A stretch of 64,000 bases of DNA from Aphelidium insulamus (GCA_036784855.1 JAZDSV010000003.1:390001-454000), one strand, 5' to 3'. Counted from the stretch's first letter, positions 1-11,096 are shown. The notes: generated by a model from the letters alone, not told the origin. Translations and numbers: made by a program.

Positions 1-715
1 GGGTGATCTATGATTATCGTGGTTAACATCTCGAATGTACAGATACTATTATTTTCTAACCATTTGCTTGGCCACCTGGGCAGTGCACTTGATGGAGAAC
101 TTTCTCCCGCACACATCAAACTGGTCCTCCAGAGAACTGCCCAGCAGATCAATGACCAAGATGTTGTGCAATCCCTCCTGGCCAAAGTAGTACACATTTG
201 GCACGCCGGCTAGCGAGTGATGTAAGTATAATGTATATATATAAGATTATACACTGCACGTACTGCTGCCAGATAAGAGCTTGTAGGTGCGATACTCGTC
301 GCGCAGTTGCGGTGCATCTGACTTGCGCGGCTCAAACTTTATCGCCACCGGTGTCTCATTCAGCAAGCTGACTCCTATTTACCGGTCAGTATACAGGTGA
401 AGGTATATAGGCAGGATATTATTAATGGAACATGGAGCAGTTTGGGAAGACCCACACAAGTAATGGAGCACATGCAATATACAAGTACACACCCTCGTAT
501 ATGATGCCAAAGCTGCCCTCGCCGATCTTCTTGCCGATCTTGTAGTGCGACCCGACAATGGTGGAGGTGTGGCCGGAGCTGGACGAGTGTTGGGACCGGT
601 GTCCCGACCGGTGCTGCTGTGACGACGTGGGAGCTGCTGCTGGCTGCTGCGCCGGTAAAATGGTGGCGACTGCAGCCACGGGTGAGGTGCCGTTGTTGGG
701 TGTCGGGGTGGCCAT
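1..715 (-). CDS. Casein kinase 1, Yck/CK1-gamma type (partial)
   Basis: Serine/threonine protein kinase. The N-terminal half is present; the rest lies beyond the window edge. Exons read on the minus strand are 715-493, 374-264, 209-61 and 7-1, and all junctions keep frame. A low-complexity Ser/His/Gln-rich leader of about 55 residues precedes the kinase fold. The glycine-rich loop (IGEGSFG) and the VAIK lysine motif are visible, as are the CK1-family stretches RSDAPQLRDEYRTYKLL-like, NVYYFGQEG and LVIDLLG. The DLLG-to-CGRKFS region resembles fungal Yck1/Yck2 and animal CK1-gamma more than CK1-delta. Those relatives are membrane-anchored by a C-terminal lipid motif, which cannot be checked here. 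The final intron has a GTTAGA donor, less typical than its neighbours. The start at 715 is the first in-frame Met of the open exon. Confidence 0.88.
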
Positions 716-1283
716 GTCAGCAGCGGCGGCGGTGGCGGCGGGGATGTCGGTCCAGGTGGATCAAGAAGTTTGGTCGTAGAGGCGAGTAGTCAACGACGGG
801 GACACACACGCACAGGCAGACTCTGCAGTAGATACGCAGACGGCTAGCTCGGTGTGGAGGCGGGTAGCAGCGTGGTGAAGGCGCCGGGGTGCTCTGAAGC
901 AGACAGTGTCGGCGCTGAACGTTTCTCCAAGCTGCCCGATCACAATACACAATCTGTCTGTTATGTATAAAGCGGCGCCGGTTGCCAACCGCTGCTGAAT
1001 TTACGCCGTGATGCAAATTTGGCTCATCTGGCACGGTTATTGAGGCTCCTAGGCTAGGAACATAAGCCCATGTTATGCAAACGCATATACACACATATTA
1101 TATACGTGTTGATACGGAATACATGTAATAATACGTGCCACCTTCCTTGTTAAAAATCCAACTGTCTTGGAGGCCATTACACAACACCTACACACACTAT
1201 GTATAAACTCCATGTGTATTATGCATCGCCCAGTTGTACCACTTATTTGTATTTATTTCGTGTGATGTCAATAATAATCGCTG
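716..1283. other. Intergenic, presumed CK1 promoter
   Basis: This 568-bp gap lies between the CK1 start and the stop of the FAD oxidoreductase gene. It contains CA/TA-rich stretches around 1080-1130. I see no coding exon with family similarity or splice signals, and no RNA gene. Confidence 0.5.
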
Positions 1284-3383
1284 TCAGAACAAGCCTGGAC
1301 CGTGAGATGATGTGACGGTTAGAGGCGCCTGCTTGACGCGGTCGCCCAGCAAAATTGCATTGGCGGCGGCTCTGCCAGTGGTCACCGCTCGCTCCATCAG
1401 CCCAGTTGGGTAGTCTCGAGTGGCCAGCCAGTCCCCGGCCCACACCAGATTAGAGACTCCGACATTGCGCGGAAACAGACATTCCGGTCTGAAACACAGT
1501 GAGCAACTGGTACGCAATACCACAATACACACACCTTATATGGTCCACAGCGGCATCATATTGCGGAAAGTTGTTGTACCGGCCAAGAGTCAGTCCCAGA
1601 ACAGTGGCACTTGTCAGCTGGGGCAATATGCGGGCAGCACGAGGCCACACCAAATCGTACAACTCTCGCTCGTCTGTGATGTTGGCCCACTTCTCCGGAA
1701 AGGTGTACATGTGAAACTCTAGTACGGAGCCATTAGTATGCGCGGCCCACTCTTTCGACTCATCCTCCAGTCGATGATACAGCATTATCAGACTGATCAG
1801 GTCCAGGTCGGGTGTTTCAATGATTTTGGGACGCATATCCTCATTCTGGTCGCCAATATCATCATTTGGCACATCGGAGCCATCTCCAGAGTTGATGCGC
1901 TCTGCGTACCATACACGCAGAATGCGGTACCGAGGTGCAATTGGCAATTCGTCCACTGTGTTGCGAAGAGTCTGAAGACGCTGGCCAGCCACTGAGCCAT
2001 TGTCTCCCACCACAACTAACGGTCAGCTGATGAGTAACATTTGCATAAACATACTATACCTGAATTGCGGAGGACATACTTTTGGTTGGGCAAGTTGGTG
2101 GCAATCACATATTCGTCAAACTTGGCAAGGCGACCGGCGGCTCTATCCACTTCATGAACCTCATCGCCGTCGTCTACTTGCAGTCGATTAGCATCACCAA
2201 AATCTTCGACATCATCTCCGCCCTTCTTATAGACGAGTTCGGCACGATTTACGCCAAATTCTCCAAACTCCAGTTTGCGGACATAGGTGTTTAGTTTGAC
2301 GCGGACACCTAGATGCTCCAGACGGCGACGCCACGGGTCAATCACGGCCTTTGAGTGAGGACGTATGGGGACGTAACGATGATATGCGCGCGGGTCAGAT
2401 ATGAAGTAGAGATGCACAAACGTGAGCATCTCTGCCGCTGATATAGTTTCCAGCTTATTTAGTGTCACCGACACGGCTGCAGGGTGTTTAGCACGTGAAC
2501 AAATCGCGGATATACGACTTGCCTGGCTCCAGCAAGACGTTGAAAAAGGCAGGTGCCACCCCATTCACGCGGCAATATTCAACAAATGTCACATTGGACC
2601 AGCGTTTGACAGTGTAGTAGTGGTTGTAGAATATCATGTCGGGCAGGGCGCGGACGGTCATCAGCGCGTCCCACACGTTCAAGTTGGGACTGTTGAACAC
2701 AATTTGCAGCAAGTTTAGCGGATATGCGCCCTGCGATGCAATCGTCTCGGGCTTGTATGGCGGTTGCACAAACTCAAAGTGGACGCGGGTGTACTTTTCA
2801 AATAGCGAACGTCTGGCCGTTAGATTCTGCTTGGCATGCTGCTGCGTTGTCTGTAGGCCAAGCACGAGCTGATGCGGGTTTGCAGTTGACAGATCATCGG
2901 GAACAGACTGGACAGGCATCTTTTCGTTCTCCTCCGCCGCATCCGGCAATGCGATATCAAGTCTGGCCAAAACATTTTTAAAGTTGTGATATTGATGGAA
3001 CCATGCGTGAAATCCGTGCTCAACCTGCGCACATCAATTAGGGTATGGCTGGTCCAAATAATGGTGTATAGTACCTCCCAGTAGCGCTTGGGATCCATCT
3101 GTGGAGCGGGGTACGACACACGTTTGCGCTTTGTGGATAGCCGGCCGCCGAGAAATCCCTGCCGCTCCACCAGCGTGACATTGTAGCCGCGCTCTGCCAA
3201 CTCCAATGCGGCCGACATGCCTGCCAACCCACCGCCAGCCACAAGCACCGTGCGCTTGGTCTGTAACACGGCAGGGTCACCTGGATTCACTGGTTCGATG
3301 ACGCGCGGAGGGTTGGGAGAGCATTGGCACAGAGATAGCACCGCAGCAGCAAGCAGCAGCGTGACTAGCATTCTCGCTGGCAT
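1284..3383 (-). CDS. Secretory FAD-dependent amine oxidase/desaturase-like protein
   Basis: Flavoprotein of the amine-oxidase/carotenoid-desaturase superfamily; substrate unknown. Exons on the minus strand are 3383-3075, 3024-2523, 2476-2060, 2015-1535 and 1488-1284. An in-frame Met at 3437 would add 18 residues. I prefer 3383 because it starts a classical signal peptide (MPARMLVTLLLAAAVLSL). The FAD-binding Rossmann motif VLVAGGGLAGMSAALELAERG and an ERQGFLGGRLST motif follow. The C-terminal FAD motif (WAGDWLA...PTGLMERAVTTGRAAANAIL) is also present. Total length is about 637 residues, typical for desaturase-like oxidases. Intron 2 (2522-2477) starts with GC rather than GT. Secretion or ER-lumen location is unusual for this superfamily outside L-amino-acid oxidase-like enzymes, so the role stays open. 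Confidence 0.8.
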
Positions 3384-3533
3384 TGTCAATCGCGCGTTTG
3401 TGTGGCGCAGTTGTGCCGGCATTACGTCAGCGTGCAATTATCTATAACACTATCTCAGTCGAGTTAGGTTCAGGCAAATTTAAACCCAAAACTACTACGT
3501 TTAAGCCTTAACTTAAATACAAGAGTAGACAAT

Positions 3534-6264
3534 CTATTGCGCTGCGCGACTGTTCATTGGCAGTGTGCCGCCGTTTACAGCGACCGTGATGGCCGGAGTC
3601 GTGTTGTGGCTGTTTGATGAGCATGAAGATGCCGCAGCACCAGTACTACTCCCATTACTGCTGTTCATGCCGTCGTTGTTCAGGCTGCTGCGCGAGCTGC
3701 CCGCCAGCTGGTTCAAGCAGTAGTAACCTCGATCTGGCCGCTCATTTTCGTATACCCTAATGAAGCCGCGATAGTCGGCAGTGATGATGATTTTACCGTC
3801 TGCTGGCGGGAATGCCGAAAGTGGCGTTGAAACAGCTGAACTTGCAGCCGGAGAGTTTACAGATTCGGCTGCATTGTTTGGCAAAGCCGTGGTGTCCAGT
3901 GGCAAGGGGCCGCCAGTAACTCTCCGTCGTTCGTTTTGCGCAGCGGAAGACAAGGAAGATTTTGAGGGACGAAGCGAGTGAGACCGTGAAAGTGGTGCCT
4001 TTGGTTCGTCACTTCCAGCGGTGCTCCTTTCGCCGGGGAACGACGGAGGTCGTGATTTTGACCCACTGGTGTCTGTTTGTCGCGACATGGCACTTAGCCG
4101 GAGTCCAGACGCTTCCATGTGTGCTGCACTGGCAGCCGGTGCAAACACTGCACAAGTGCAAATATTCTCGTGCGCTTGGAATGATTCGTACGCCGAATTG
4201 CGGTCACGTCTGGAGTGGGTGAGACTGTGAAAGCTGAACGGGCTGCCCGGTGTCCTGATCAGTGATGGAGACTGTGTGGCGCTCTGGGCCTTGTCCTGAA
4301 TGGCAATGTGTTCTGGCACCGCGGATATGGTAGACACTTGATGAGTGGCACCAGCCAGCTTCCAAATGTACGCGTGGTGATCTTCAGACCCGCTGACAAT
4401 GAACTTGCCGTCGTCACTGCCAAGTCAGTATGGAAGTCAATGAATAAACATTTGGGCATACCTGAAGTTAGCTCGAATCTGGCTGCTCTCGTTCGACAAT
4501 CCTTTAAATTTGCAGAATAAGGACTTGTCGCGCATATTATATATTCGCAGCCGAGAATCGTTCGAAGCAATTAATATCTTTTCGTCTGACGCAGGCAAAC
4601 CCGGCATCGGCTCGATACTAGTAATTTTCTCGCCTTTTGAATTCTTGCCGCGCGACGACCTGACATGGATCTGTGTGTTGTACTTTAAGCCATCCGTTTC
4701 GTAAAACACACATGTTCCAATGTATGAGCCGGCTATAGCAATCTTTCCGCTGGCCGTGAAGCCCACTGCGGTGATCATGTTTTTGTCGGGAAGCTCATTC
4801 CAGAAGCTGACTTTCTTTTCTGGTATGTTCCACATACGTATCCGGCAGTCCAAACATCCAGACAGGAAGAACCGATCGTCTTTCGGGTGAAATGAGATGG
4901 AGGTGACAAAATCTGCATGCTGGAAGCAACACAGACATTCTTTGCGGCTTACGTGCCACAATCTAATCATCTTGAGTTTATAGATGATGCAGTGTGGACA
5001 CAACAAACATACCTGACAGTGCGATCCATCGACGAGGAGAGAAGAAAATCGTTTTTAGACCACGACAAGTCTAGCACGTCAGACCGGTGACCGCGAAACT
5101 CGCGAAACGGAACTGATTTGAACAGGGGTGGAAGTCGCTGTTGTGCCGGGATCCCGTTACCCTCTTTCGCATTCGTGGCTTCGTCAGCACCAGATTTCTG
5201 CGCATTTACGTCACCCTCTTCATCCGGCACGCACAGCAGTGCCCAAATACGGACAACGGAATCTTGTCCGCCGGTGGCCAGATAGCACCCGGTTCGATTA
5301 AACTGAACAACCCAAACGGCATTAGCGGCCATGTTCGAAGCCGTCATTGCCACGCCCTGGCCTACCGCTCGCTTCTGCTCCAGATCGGGCGGTAACGCCT
5401 TGTTGCCGCGAGATGATACTCCTTTCTGCGGCGCCTCGCACAATAGCTCCTGGATAAGTACCAGTCGCGTGAATGCCCGCTGCTTTGTTCCCTTAACCTA
5501 CGGAGAAGAAGGAAGATAAATAATCCATTGATATGCACGAATTGTTCTCATCATACCTTTACGTAGTCGGAATTAGCTACGTCGGTGTCGGTAGCTGCAT
5601 CGGTTTGAGTAGTATTTTCAGCGCCCAGCAGCGTGGTGGACACTTTTTGCCGCATGTTCTTCAGAATCGTCTTGGCCCTGTTCCTACTTCCGCGAATGAG
5701 CTAACCGACTTGTAACGGTCATATCATCACATACCGCGACGTTCCAGACTTTGCCTTAGAGTCCTCCTTGCTACTGTCGTCGTCGCCGCTCTCGTCTGAC
5801 GCCGACTTGTTGCCAGAGTTGCTGGTATCCGTGACATGACCGGTACGCTTATAGATCTGGAAAGCCAGCGGGTTAATTGCCCCGCCTCTGCTCAGATACT
5901 CTTCGTACAGCTTGTCGGCGGTGACGGTCTCGCCGCTGTCTAGGTTCTTGACCAAGATCTCGCCAAATTCTTCGCGGTCGTTGTTCAGTGACGGTTGCGC
6001 CGAATATATGGGAGACGTATGAGGTGCGGTGTCACCCGCCGGAGTCACCAGGCGTGGCACCATCCCCGACAACTGTTCCTGGGTGTCTTGGTCGGTGCTT
6101 GGCTGCATGGCCTGCGGTGGCGGCGGTGTGGGACGAGCTGCGGTCATGGACTCTGTCGCGGACGCTCCATCAGCATTCTGCGGTGCTTTGGCGGCAAGAG
6201 TAGGCAGTGAGTCAATGGTTGTGCAGTCTTCCACCGCGTCGTAGAACTCCTCCGACTCCTCCAT
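3534..6264 (-). CDS. WD40-repeat protein, WDR44/Dgr2-like
   Basis: Multi-exon WD40 protein resembling animal WDR44 (a Rab11 effector) and the fungal Dgr2/YMR102C family. The N-terminal third is acidic and Pro/Ser-rich and carries a conserved-looking patch (EILVKNLDSGETVTADKLYEEYLSRGG). The beta-propeller follows: WVVQFNRTGCYLATGGQDSVVRIW, then a long linker before [31 protein letters not shown], then FLSGCLDCRIRMWNI, a repeat ending in CVFYETDG, RLRIYNM, and an HHAYIW repeat. The C-terminal 250 residues are low-complexity Ser/Ala with a final blade (IITADYRGFIRVY). The split spacing between the first and second blades is typical of the WDR44/Dgr2 family. Predicted role is membrane-traffic scaffolding, inferred from family only. 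The stop is at 3534, about 150 bp from the start of the FAD oxidoreductase gene. Confidence 0.82.
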
Positions 6265-6687
6265 ACAATGACACTGCGCGGCCGTAAAAGAAGTGCCAGG
6301 AGCAATGTCAATCAGATCGGTGTATGTAACAATCGCTTTCTCCAGTGTAACACAAATTCTGTCTGTTGGCCGTGGGACGCTTTGGCGTCCGCTTACAGAG
6401 AAGAAGTTATTTGTATGTGCATATATCGTTTAGTTTCTACAGTGCGTATGAAGTATTGCATCAAGCACATTATCTGCTGCATTATTGAGTAGCAAGCGCG
6501 CATTCCATACAGTCACATAATCAAAAAAGGGAACATTTTTGGCCAACGTGAAAGGAGTTACTCGCGTTTTAGGTCCCCATCATTTGATTATTAAGAGCCG
6601 AATCCGCTCTCACTAAGTGACATTTAATTGAGAAAAGTGTACGAGAAATATGATAAGTAAATTTGTTTAGCCGTACTGCGCCCTGAC
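6265..6687. other. Intergenic, AT-richer
   Basis: This stretch lies upstream of the WD40 gene and is lower in GC than its surroundings. I see no exon, RNA gene or repeat that I can name. Confidence 0.4.
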
Positions 6688-7446
6688 TTGTTTAGCCGTA
6701 CATCTTGGCAACAAAAGTATCTGTTTCCGACATCGTTGAAGAGGTCATCTGGTTCAGAGCAATCGGGTGGAAGCACCTCAAGAGGCGATAAGCAGCATAG
6801 TATCGCCGTACACCATCACCGAAGCAAAATAACAACTAACCGTACTGCCATGAATGATGCGCCGCGTAGTCAAGAACTTGCTCGTCGAAAGAAACACGAC
6901 GACCATTCTGGGATGGGCGCAAACCCGCTCTCGTCATCGACTCTCAGTCATGGCCCCGAGGTTAATACGAGCCAAGCGAATTCAACCATGACGGGGAATT
7001 CGACGAATGGCAACGGTGCTCATTCGACTCTTGCGTGCCTGTGAATGATGGCCACGATGATCATGATACCAATGTGGTGAGTATTTCAGATAATATATTA
7101 ACCTTGCGGTGGAGGCGAATACGAATTTGACACCATCTGCCCCTAGTCACAGGAGCGGCGGAACCACCATAGAAAGCGACGCGCTAATCGCAACAGGAAA
7201 CGCGGCAAAAGCTCTCCTGTGGATTTAGAAAAAACTTCCAGCGTATCTGCCATTGGTGAGGATCTATCTGGTCACTTAAGCATGCCGAGGCTTTGTAAAG
7301 CCCGCGGTCGAGGAAGAAAACGATCCCGGTGGCTACAAGAAGGTACATTATATGTATGCGTGTGTTTAGCGTCTGTTAATCGTCCAGATGTTGGCCGTAG
7401 CTCTTTTAGCAGTGTTTGGCTCGGATTATTCGAAATTGGCGTTTGA
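6688..7446 (+). CDS. Tentative orphan gene, Ser/Thr-rich and basic
   Basis: Weak candidate. The open frame 6688-7044 encodes a Ser/Thr/Asn-rich polypeptide. Downstream exons can be read as a strongly basic segment (ERRNHHRKRRANRNRKRGK) from about 7153, after an intron-like stretch with a GTGAGT donor (7079) and a CACAG acceptor. A second intron-like stretch (GTACAT to TCCAG, about 7341-7390) is followed by a short tail ending at 7446. The first frame does not join cleanly to the basic exon without an additional unproven intron. I recognise no domain. It could be a real fast-evolving gene, a decayed gene, or chance. Base composition is AT-richer than in neighbouring genes. Confidence 0.25.
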
Positions 7447-7706
7447 ATCCAATTATGATGCAAAAAAAAATATGGACAGAGTTTTGCCAAGTTTCCACAT
7501 TTGCCGAAAAAGCTGTATACTTACAAAGTATTTTCGGAGCATCGACTGAAATCTTTGGTTCGTACTTCGAGTTTCCTCTGCTTGGAATCTGGATATTGCT
7601 AAACAGTACGCGGAACAATTATTATCACCCTAGCAATTAGGCGCACCCTGTGGAATAAGATCCGCATCAGAATTAACAAATCCAGTTTACTGATTAGGAT
7701 GTCATG
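7447..7706. other. Gap beside the orphan candidate
   Basis: AT-rich sequence with an open frame on both strands and no recognisable product. It lies directly downstream of the chitinase stop codon. Confidence 0.35.
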
Positions 7707-9367
7707 CTATCCCAACATCCACACACAGAGGGCGACTAGATAAACGGCTAAGGAGAAAGCTTTGTCACAGTGCGCGGCAGAGTACGAGCCGTTAATGTCA
7801 CAGAAGGGCGAGTTTCGGCCTGACAATAGTTGCTGTGCCACGTTGAGGGACTGTTGTTTCTCCGTCAAATCCAGAGTCCCGGCTGTCTGAATGAGACCGC
7901 GGTTGGCCAATGCTTCATCGGCAGCATCCAACAACCCAACATCGCCAGCCAAATCCCACACCATCAGTCCGCCAAGACTCTGTGCGGAAATGTACCCCAG
8001 CTTGGCCGAGACAGATTCCGTGTCATCATATGCAATAAATAAGCGCTGGTCGAGGGAATACGCGTACACCCCGACCGTGCTGGAACTCCAGTACCTCGTC
8101 AATGATCCGTTGTGCACGCCGCGTAATATGTCGCGATACGTGAACATTATTCCCGACTCGCCCCCAATTGGCTGGTAGAGTCCGGGATACTGCACAGAGT
8201 CACTGGCATTCACCCCTGTGATATTAGTGTCTGTGAGTGCATGCATTTACAAAGTCGTCGCACCGGTAAATCCGCGTCCAAATGCAGGAATTCCTACAAC
8301 TAATTTGTCGGGACTGGTGCCCAAATGTAGGCTTTAACATAGAGTGAATTTATGACATGCAATACAGTCGAGTTACATACATTTTTTGCATGCATGCATC
8401 CACACTGGATGGCTGCAGTACATGCGACGTGGAGTTGTCATCGTACAAGTTGGATGAGTAACGCGTCCAATTGTCGCTGTTGAGACCAAACTCGTAGCCC
8501 ATGACGTTGAACCAGTCCAGCTGTGCCGACAGAGCACCGAACTGCTGCCTGTCTATATACCACGCGGTTGCGTGGATGTCCATCGTGATCAGGTAGGCAT
8601 ACTGAGTCGAGTTATCTGACAGAGTATCTGTCACAAGCCCACGAGCCATCGCCGTTAGCTGCAGTCGTAGTTCCGCCACGAACTCTATCAAATTATCGGT
8701 ATCTGCCGCGGTGCCATGATGTCCAGTTGCTGAAATCTATCATTATCATGACATGGGACATTACGCCTTTGATTACATACCTGCGCTGTAGGGAATTCCC
8801 AGTCGATGTCAACGCCATCAAAGCCGTATTGCACCAGGAGCTGCACAATGGATCTCGCAAATGCCGCCCTGCTATCAACAGTTGCCACCGCTATAAGTGT
8901 TAATATCAGATATTATAGAACTTCATCCGCAACCACCTGCGGGGTAGTTGGTGGACCAGTCCCAGCCGCCGACTGCCAGCAAGGTCTTGATGTGCGGATT
9001 AGTGGCTTTCAACGCCCACAGACGACCAAGTGCGCCTTAAATTGAAGAGTTCAATATTACAGGGGATCACATTGGCGTATGTACCTCCAGCGCAACATCG
9101 ACATGCGACCGTGTCTGTCTCCGTGAACGGCTGCTCCCGATCCATCCACTGATCGCCGAGCATAGCTCTGTACAGCACCGAACCACTTGCAGTATCATTA
9201 ACCGCCGCAATATTGGCAAATGCGTATTTAACGTGAGTGATGGAGTTGACGGGAATGTTGTCAAACAGATCGGGACGCGCATACAGCGACGATGACGACA
9301 GATAGGCCACGACTCGACGTGGGTGCATCTCGCTGATGGCAATCAATATTACGCAATCTATCTCCAT
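7707..9367 (-). CDS. GH18 (class V) chitinase, probably membrane-anchored
   Basis: Glycoside hydrolase family 18 enzyme, expected to cleave chitin beta-1,4 linkages at the cell surface for wall remodelling or nutrition. The catalytic signature DGVDIDWEFP is intact, giving the DxxDxDxE acid. Other GH18 landmarks are TLLAVGGWDWS, FNVMGYEFG, KLVVGIPAFGRGFTG and LGGLMVWDLAGD. Six exons join in frame. One acceptor falls just upstream of ISATGHHGT and another joins GRGFTG to VNASDS. The N-terminus (MEIDCVILIAIS) is only a weak signal peptide. The C-terminus ends in a hydrophobic segment (FSLAVYLVALCVWMLG) directly at the stop, typical of a GPI-attachment signal or tail anchor. Several N-x-S/T sites support secretion. 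It is divergent from the secreted orphan gene, sharing a 175-bp promoter. Confidence 0.9.
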
Positions 9368-9542
9368 ATGTGCGCATGATAAGGCCAGCTGATATATCAG
9401 CGTGAAGCATCAGTGACGACGCGCTCAGTCCACAGTTGGCGGACTGTTACAAACGCGCACTGTCAGAGAGCCAGTGAGACGGCTCACCAGGAGACACACC
9501 AGCTACCCCTGAACCTAAACCGAAATTTTAAAGATTGAAAAA

Positions 9543-10256
9543 ATGGTGCACGTGCGCGCATGGCTATTAGCCGCGGTGATGGCGCTATCGCTGGCGCACT
9601 GCTTGCCCAATGGAGAGCGCGTGACCTCTGGCATCGGTGCATACTTCCAAGCAGACGTATCGAGTGATACAATGGGCGCTGGTCAAGAGAATAAGAACAT
9701 TGACAAGGTGATATCCGCGTCGAAGTCAAGCAAAGTAGAAATCGACTCATCCAGCAAAGAAAACACCGGTACGGATAATCACAGCTCTACCGATAAATGG
9801 AAGGCAGAAGGCGGTAAGATCGAGTACGGACCACCGTGGATCAAAGTAAGCAATGCCACCGATTTGCGAGAAAATATCGACACCGGTATCATAAAAGCTA
9901 GAATGGTTGTACTTGACTTCAGTTGGCACAACATGAGCGCGGTGCACGAGATCTTGCAAGTGGCAAAACAAAAATTTTCTTGGTTCGCAGTCAATTCGCC
10001 GATGTACACGGACAACAATGGCTTCACAATCAACGAAGTACTTCATATAATGCCGCTTAAAATGCACGATTATGTATGGACACTTCCGTACAACGATCTG
10101 CGAGACGGAGCATTTCCTTTCAGCGACAATTTTCTTTTCACCGCTGATATAGGCAGCTCTCTGAAAGTATATCTTCCAGTGCACTTTACCTGCGATAATG
10201 TGCCTCAGAAACGTATTAAGACTTTTGACAACGGTCGTCAAGCTAAAGGTTTTTGA
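9543..10256 (+). CDS. Secreted protein of unknown function
   Basis: Single-exon ORF of 237 residues. A clear signal peptide (VRAWLLAAVMALSLAHC) is followed by a Ser/Lys/Asp-rich, disordered-looking stretch (about residues 35-90). A more structured C-terminal part follows (ARMVVLDFSWHNMSAVHEILQV, KMHDYVWTLPYNDL, LFTADIGSSLKVYLPVHF). Only one cysteine remains after the signal region, so it is not a disulfide-rich effector type. I recognise no family. The last codons overlap a 13-nt sequence repeated in the hairpin at 10492-10545, so the native C-terminus may have been altered. The start at 9543 is the first Met and fits the signal peptide. Confidence 0.6.
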   Translation: MVHVRAWLLAAVMALSLAHCLPNGERVTSGIGAYFQADVSSDTMGAGQENKNIDKVISASKSSKVEIDSSSKENTGTDNHSSTDKWKAEGGKIEYGPPWIKVSNATDLRENIDTGIIKARMVVLDFSWHNMSAVHEILQVAKQKFSWFAVNSPMYTDNNGFTINEVLHIMPLKMHDYVWTLPYNDLRDGAFPFSDNFLFTADIGSSLKVYLPVHFTCDNVPQKRIKTFDNGRQAKGF

Positions 10257-10261
10257 TTGAT

Positions 10262-10450
10262 TTATTCATTAAACGTATCTAACCCGTCGGTCATGACGTT
10301 ATAGTGATCGGACACACAATCGGCACACAGGTATGATGGACCCCATACGGAGTAAACCACCGAACAGTGACAGGCGCACAGTCGGGGCGTGATCAATTGT
10401 TGGCGCGCAGTGTTGTGATTGTTCTTGGCGAGTCGTAACAGTCGATGTGA
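10262..10450 (-). CDS. Tentative terminal exon of a Cys-rich protein
   Basis: Minus-strand open exon of 62 codons. It starts after a possible acceptor (CACTAG at about 10456-10451) and ends at a TAA six bases from the stop of the secreted gene on the other strand. It contains LCACHCSVVYSVWGPSYLC and ADCVSDHY, a CxCxC plus CxxC arrangement that could bind zinc. There is no internal Met near the start, so upstream exons would be needed. The hairpin at 10492-10545 lies exactly where such an exon or the promoter should be. I recognise no family. Confidence 0.25.
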   Translation of the reverse strand, partial: SHRLLRLAKNNHNTARQQLITPRLCACHCSVVYSVWGPSYLCADCVSDHYNVMTDGLDTFNE

Positions 10451-10491
10451 CTAGTGTTGTTGTTGTTGTAATGGAGCTGGACGGGGCGGAC

Positions 10492-10545
10492 CTTCTAGCT
10501 TTTTCAACCTTTAGCTTGACAAGCTAAAGGTTGTCAAGCTAGAAG
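10492..10545. repeat. Long near-perfect inverted repeat (hairpin)
   Basis: The inner arms are 14 bp and perfectly complementary (CAACCTTTAGCTTG at 10505-10518 and its complement at 10520-10533), separated by one base. Outer 10-bp arms (10492-10501 and 10536-10545) are also perfectly complementary. Three unpaired bases lie on one side and two on the other. The 13-mer CAAGCTAAAGGTT inside it recurs at 10239-10251, the end of the secreted-protein ORF. Confidence 0.9.
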
Positions 10546-10633
10546 TTGGCTTATTCCGAGGCCCGATGATATTAGTCGTGCAGTTGGCCGCAGAGATGCG
10601 CTGAAATATCGCTATTCGACTGTCGAGCCTGTA

Positions 10634-10963
10634 TTGCGCAATTTTATAGACAATGCTCGTGCTCGGAGCACTTCGATGCCTCAGCGCTATAAAATTGATT
10701 TCGGACCTCTTGCCTGGAAGCATCATCAAGCAAAATTAGTCTCGGAGATGATCAAGTCTCGTGTCCACCCGGACGATTTTGGCCATTCAATTTCATTCAT
10801 GTATCCAGACGACAATACTCTCACGGAGGACAGTCGCAGAGTCTTGGACAGAAGATTTTTTCGCGATCGCCGATTGTTACGTTCCGGCTCCGAGCCAAGC
10901 ATAGATTTGCCGGTCATCGGAAGTCGGCCACCTATGCGAAAAACAACGAGTAACCTGACGTGA
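10634..10963 (+). CDS. Tentative orphan ORF, charged
   Basis: An open frame of 109 residues from the first Met. The same frame is open upstream into the hairpin and reads LIPRPDDISRAVGRRDALKYRY, so the true start may be further left or in a lost exon. An ATG at 10471 (MELDGADLLAF) is in another frame and runs into a stop inside the hairpin. The product is rich in Arg/Asp/Ser, with no signal peptide or transmembrane segment. I recognise no family. Codon use looks plausible for coding but proves little. Confidence 0.35.
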   Translation: MRNFIDNARARSTSMPQRYKIDFGPLAWKHHQAKLVSEMIKSRVHPDDFGHSISFMYPDDNTLTEDSRRVLDRRFFRDRRLLRSGSEPSIDLPVIGSRPPMRKTTSNLT

Positions 10964-11096
10964 TGAATGGGGGAGTGCGAGTGTGCCGGCGCGGCTTGCA
11001 TATATAGATTGAACTAGATAAACTAATTAAAAAAATTGCTGGGAGATGCATTGATCACAGCGGCGGAGATTTAATATTGCACATGATATGCTTATG

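Noticed and set aside
2477-2500. 24-nt intron or sequencing frameshift in the FAD oxidoreductase
   Set aside because: A 24-nt intron does not restore frame. The 46-nt GC-AG intron does, with a good branch-like site.
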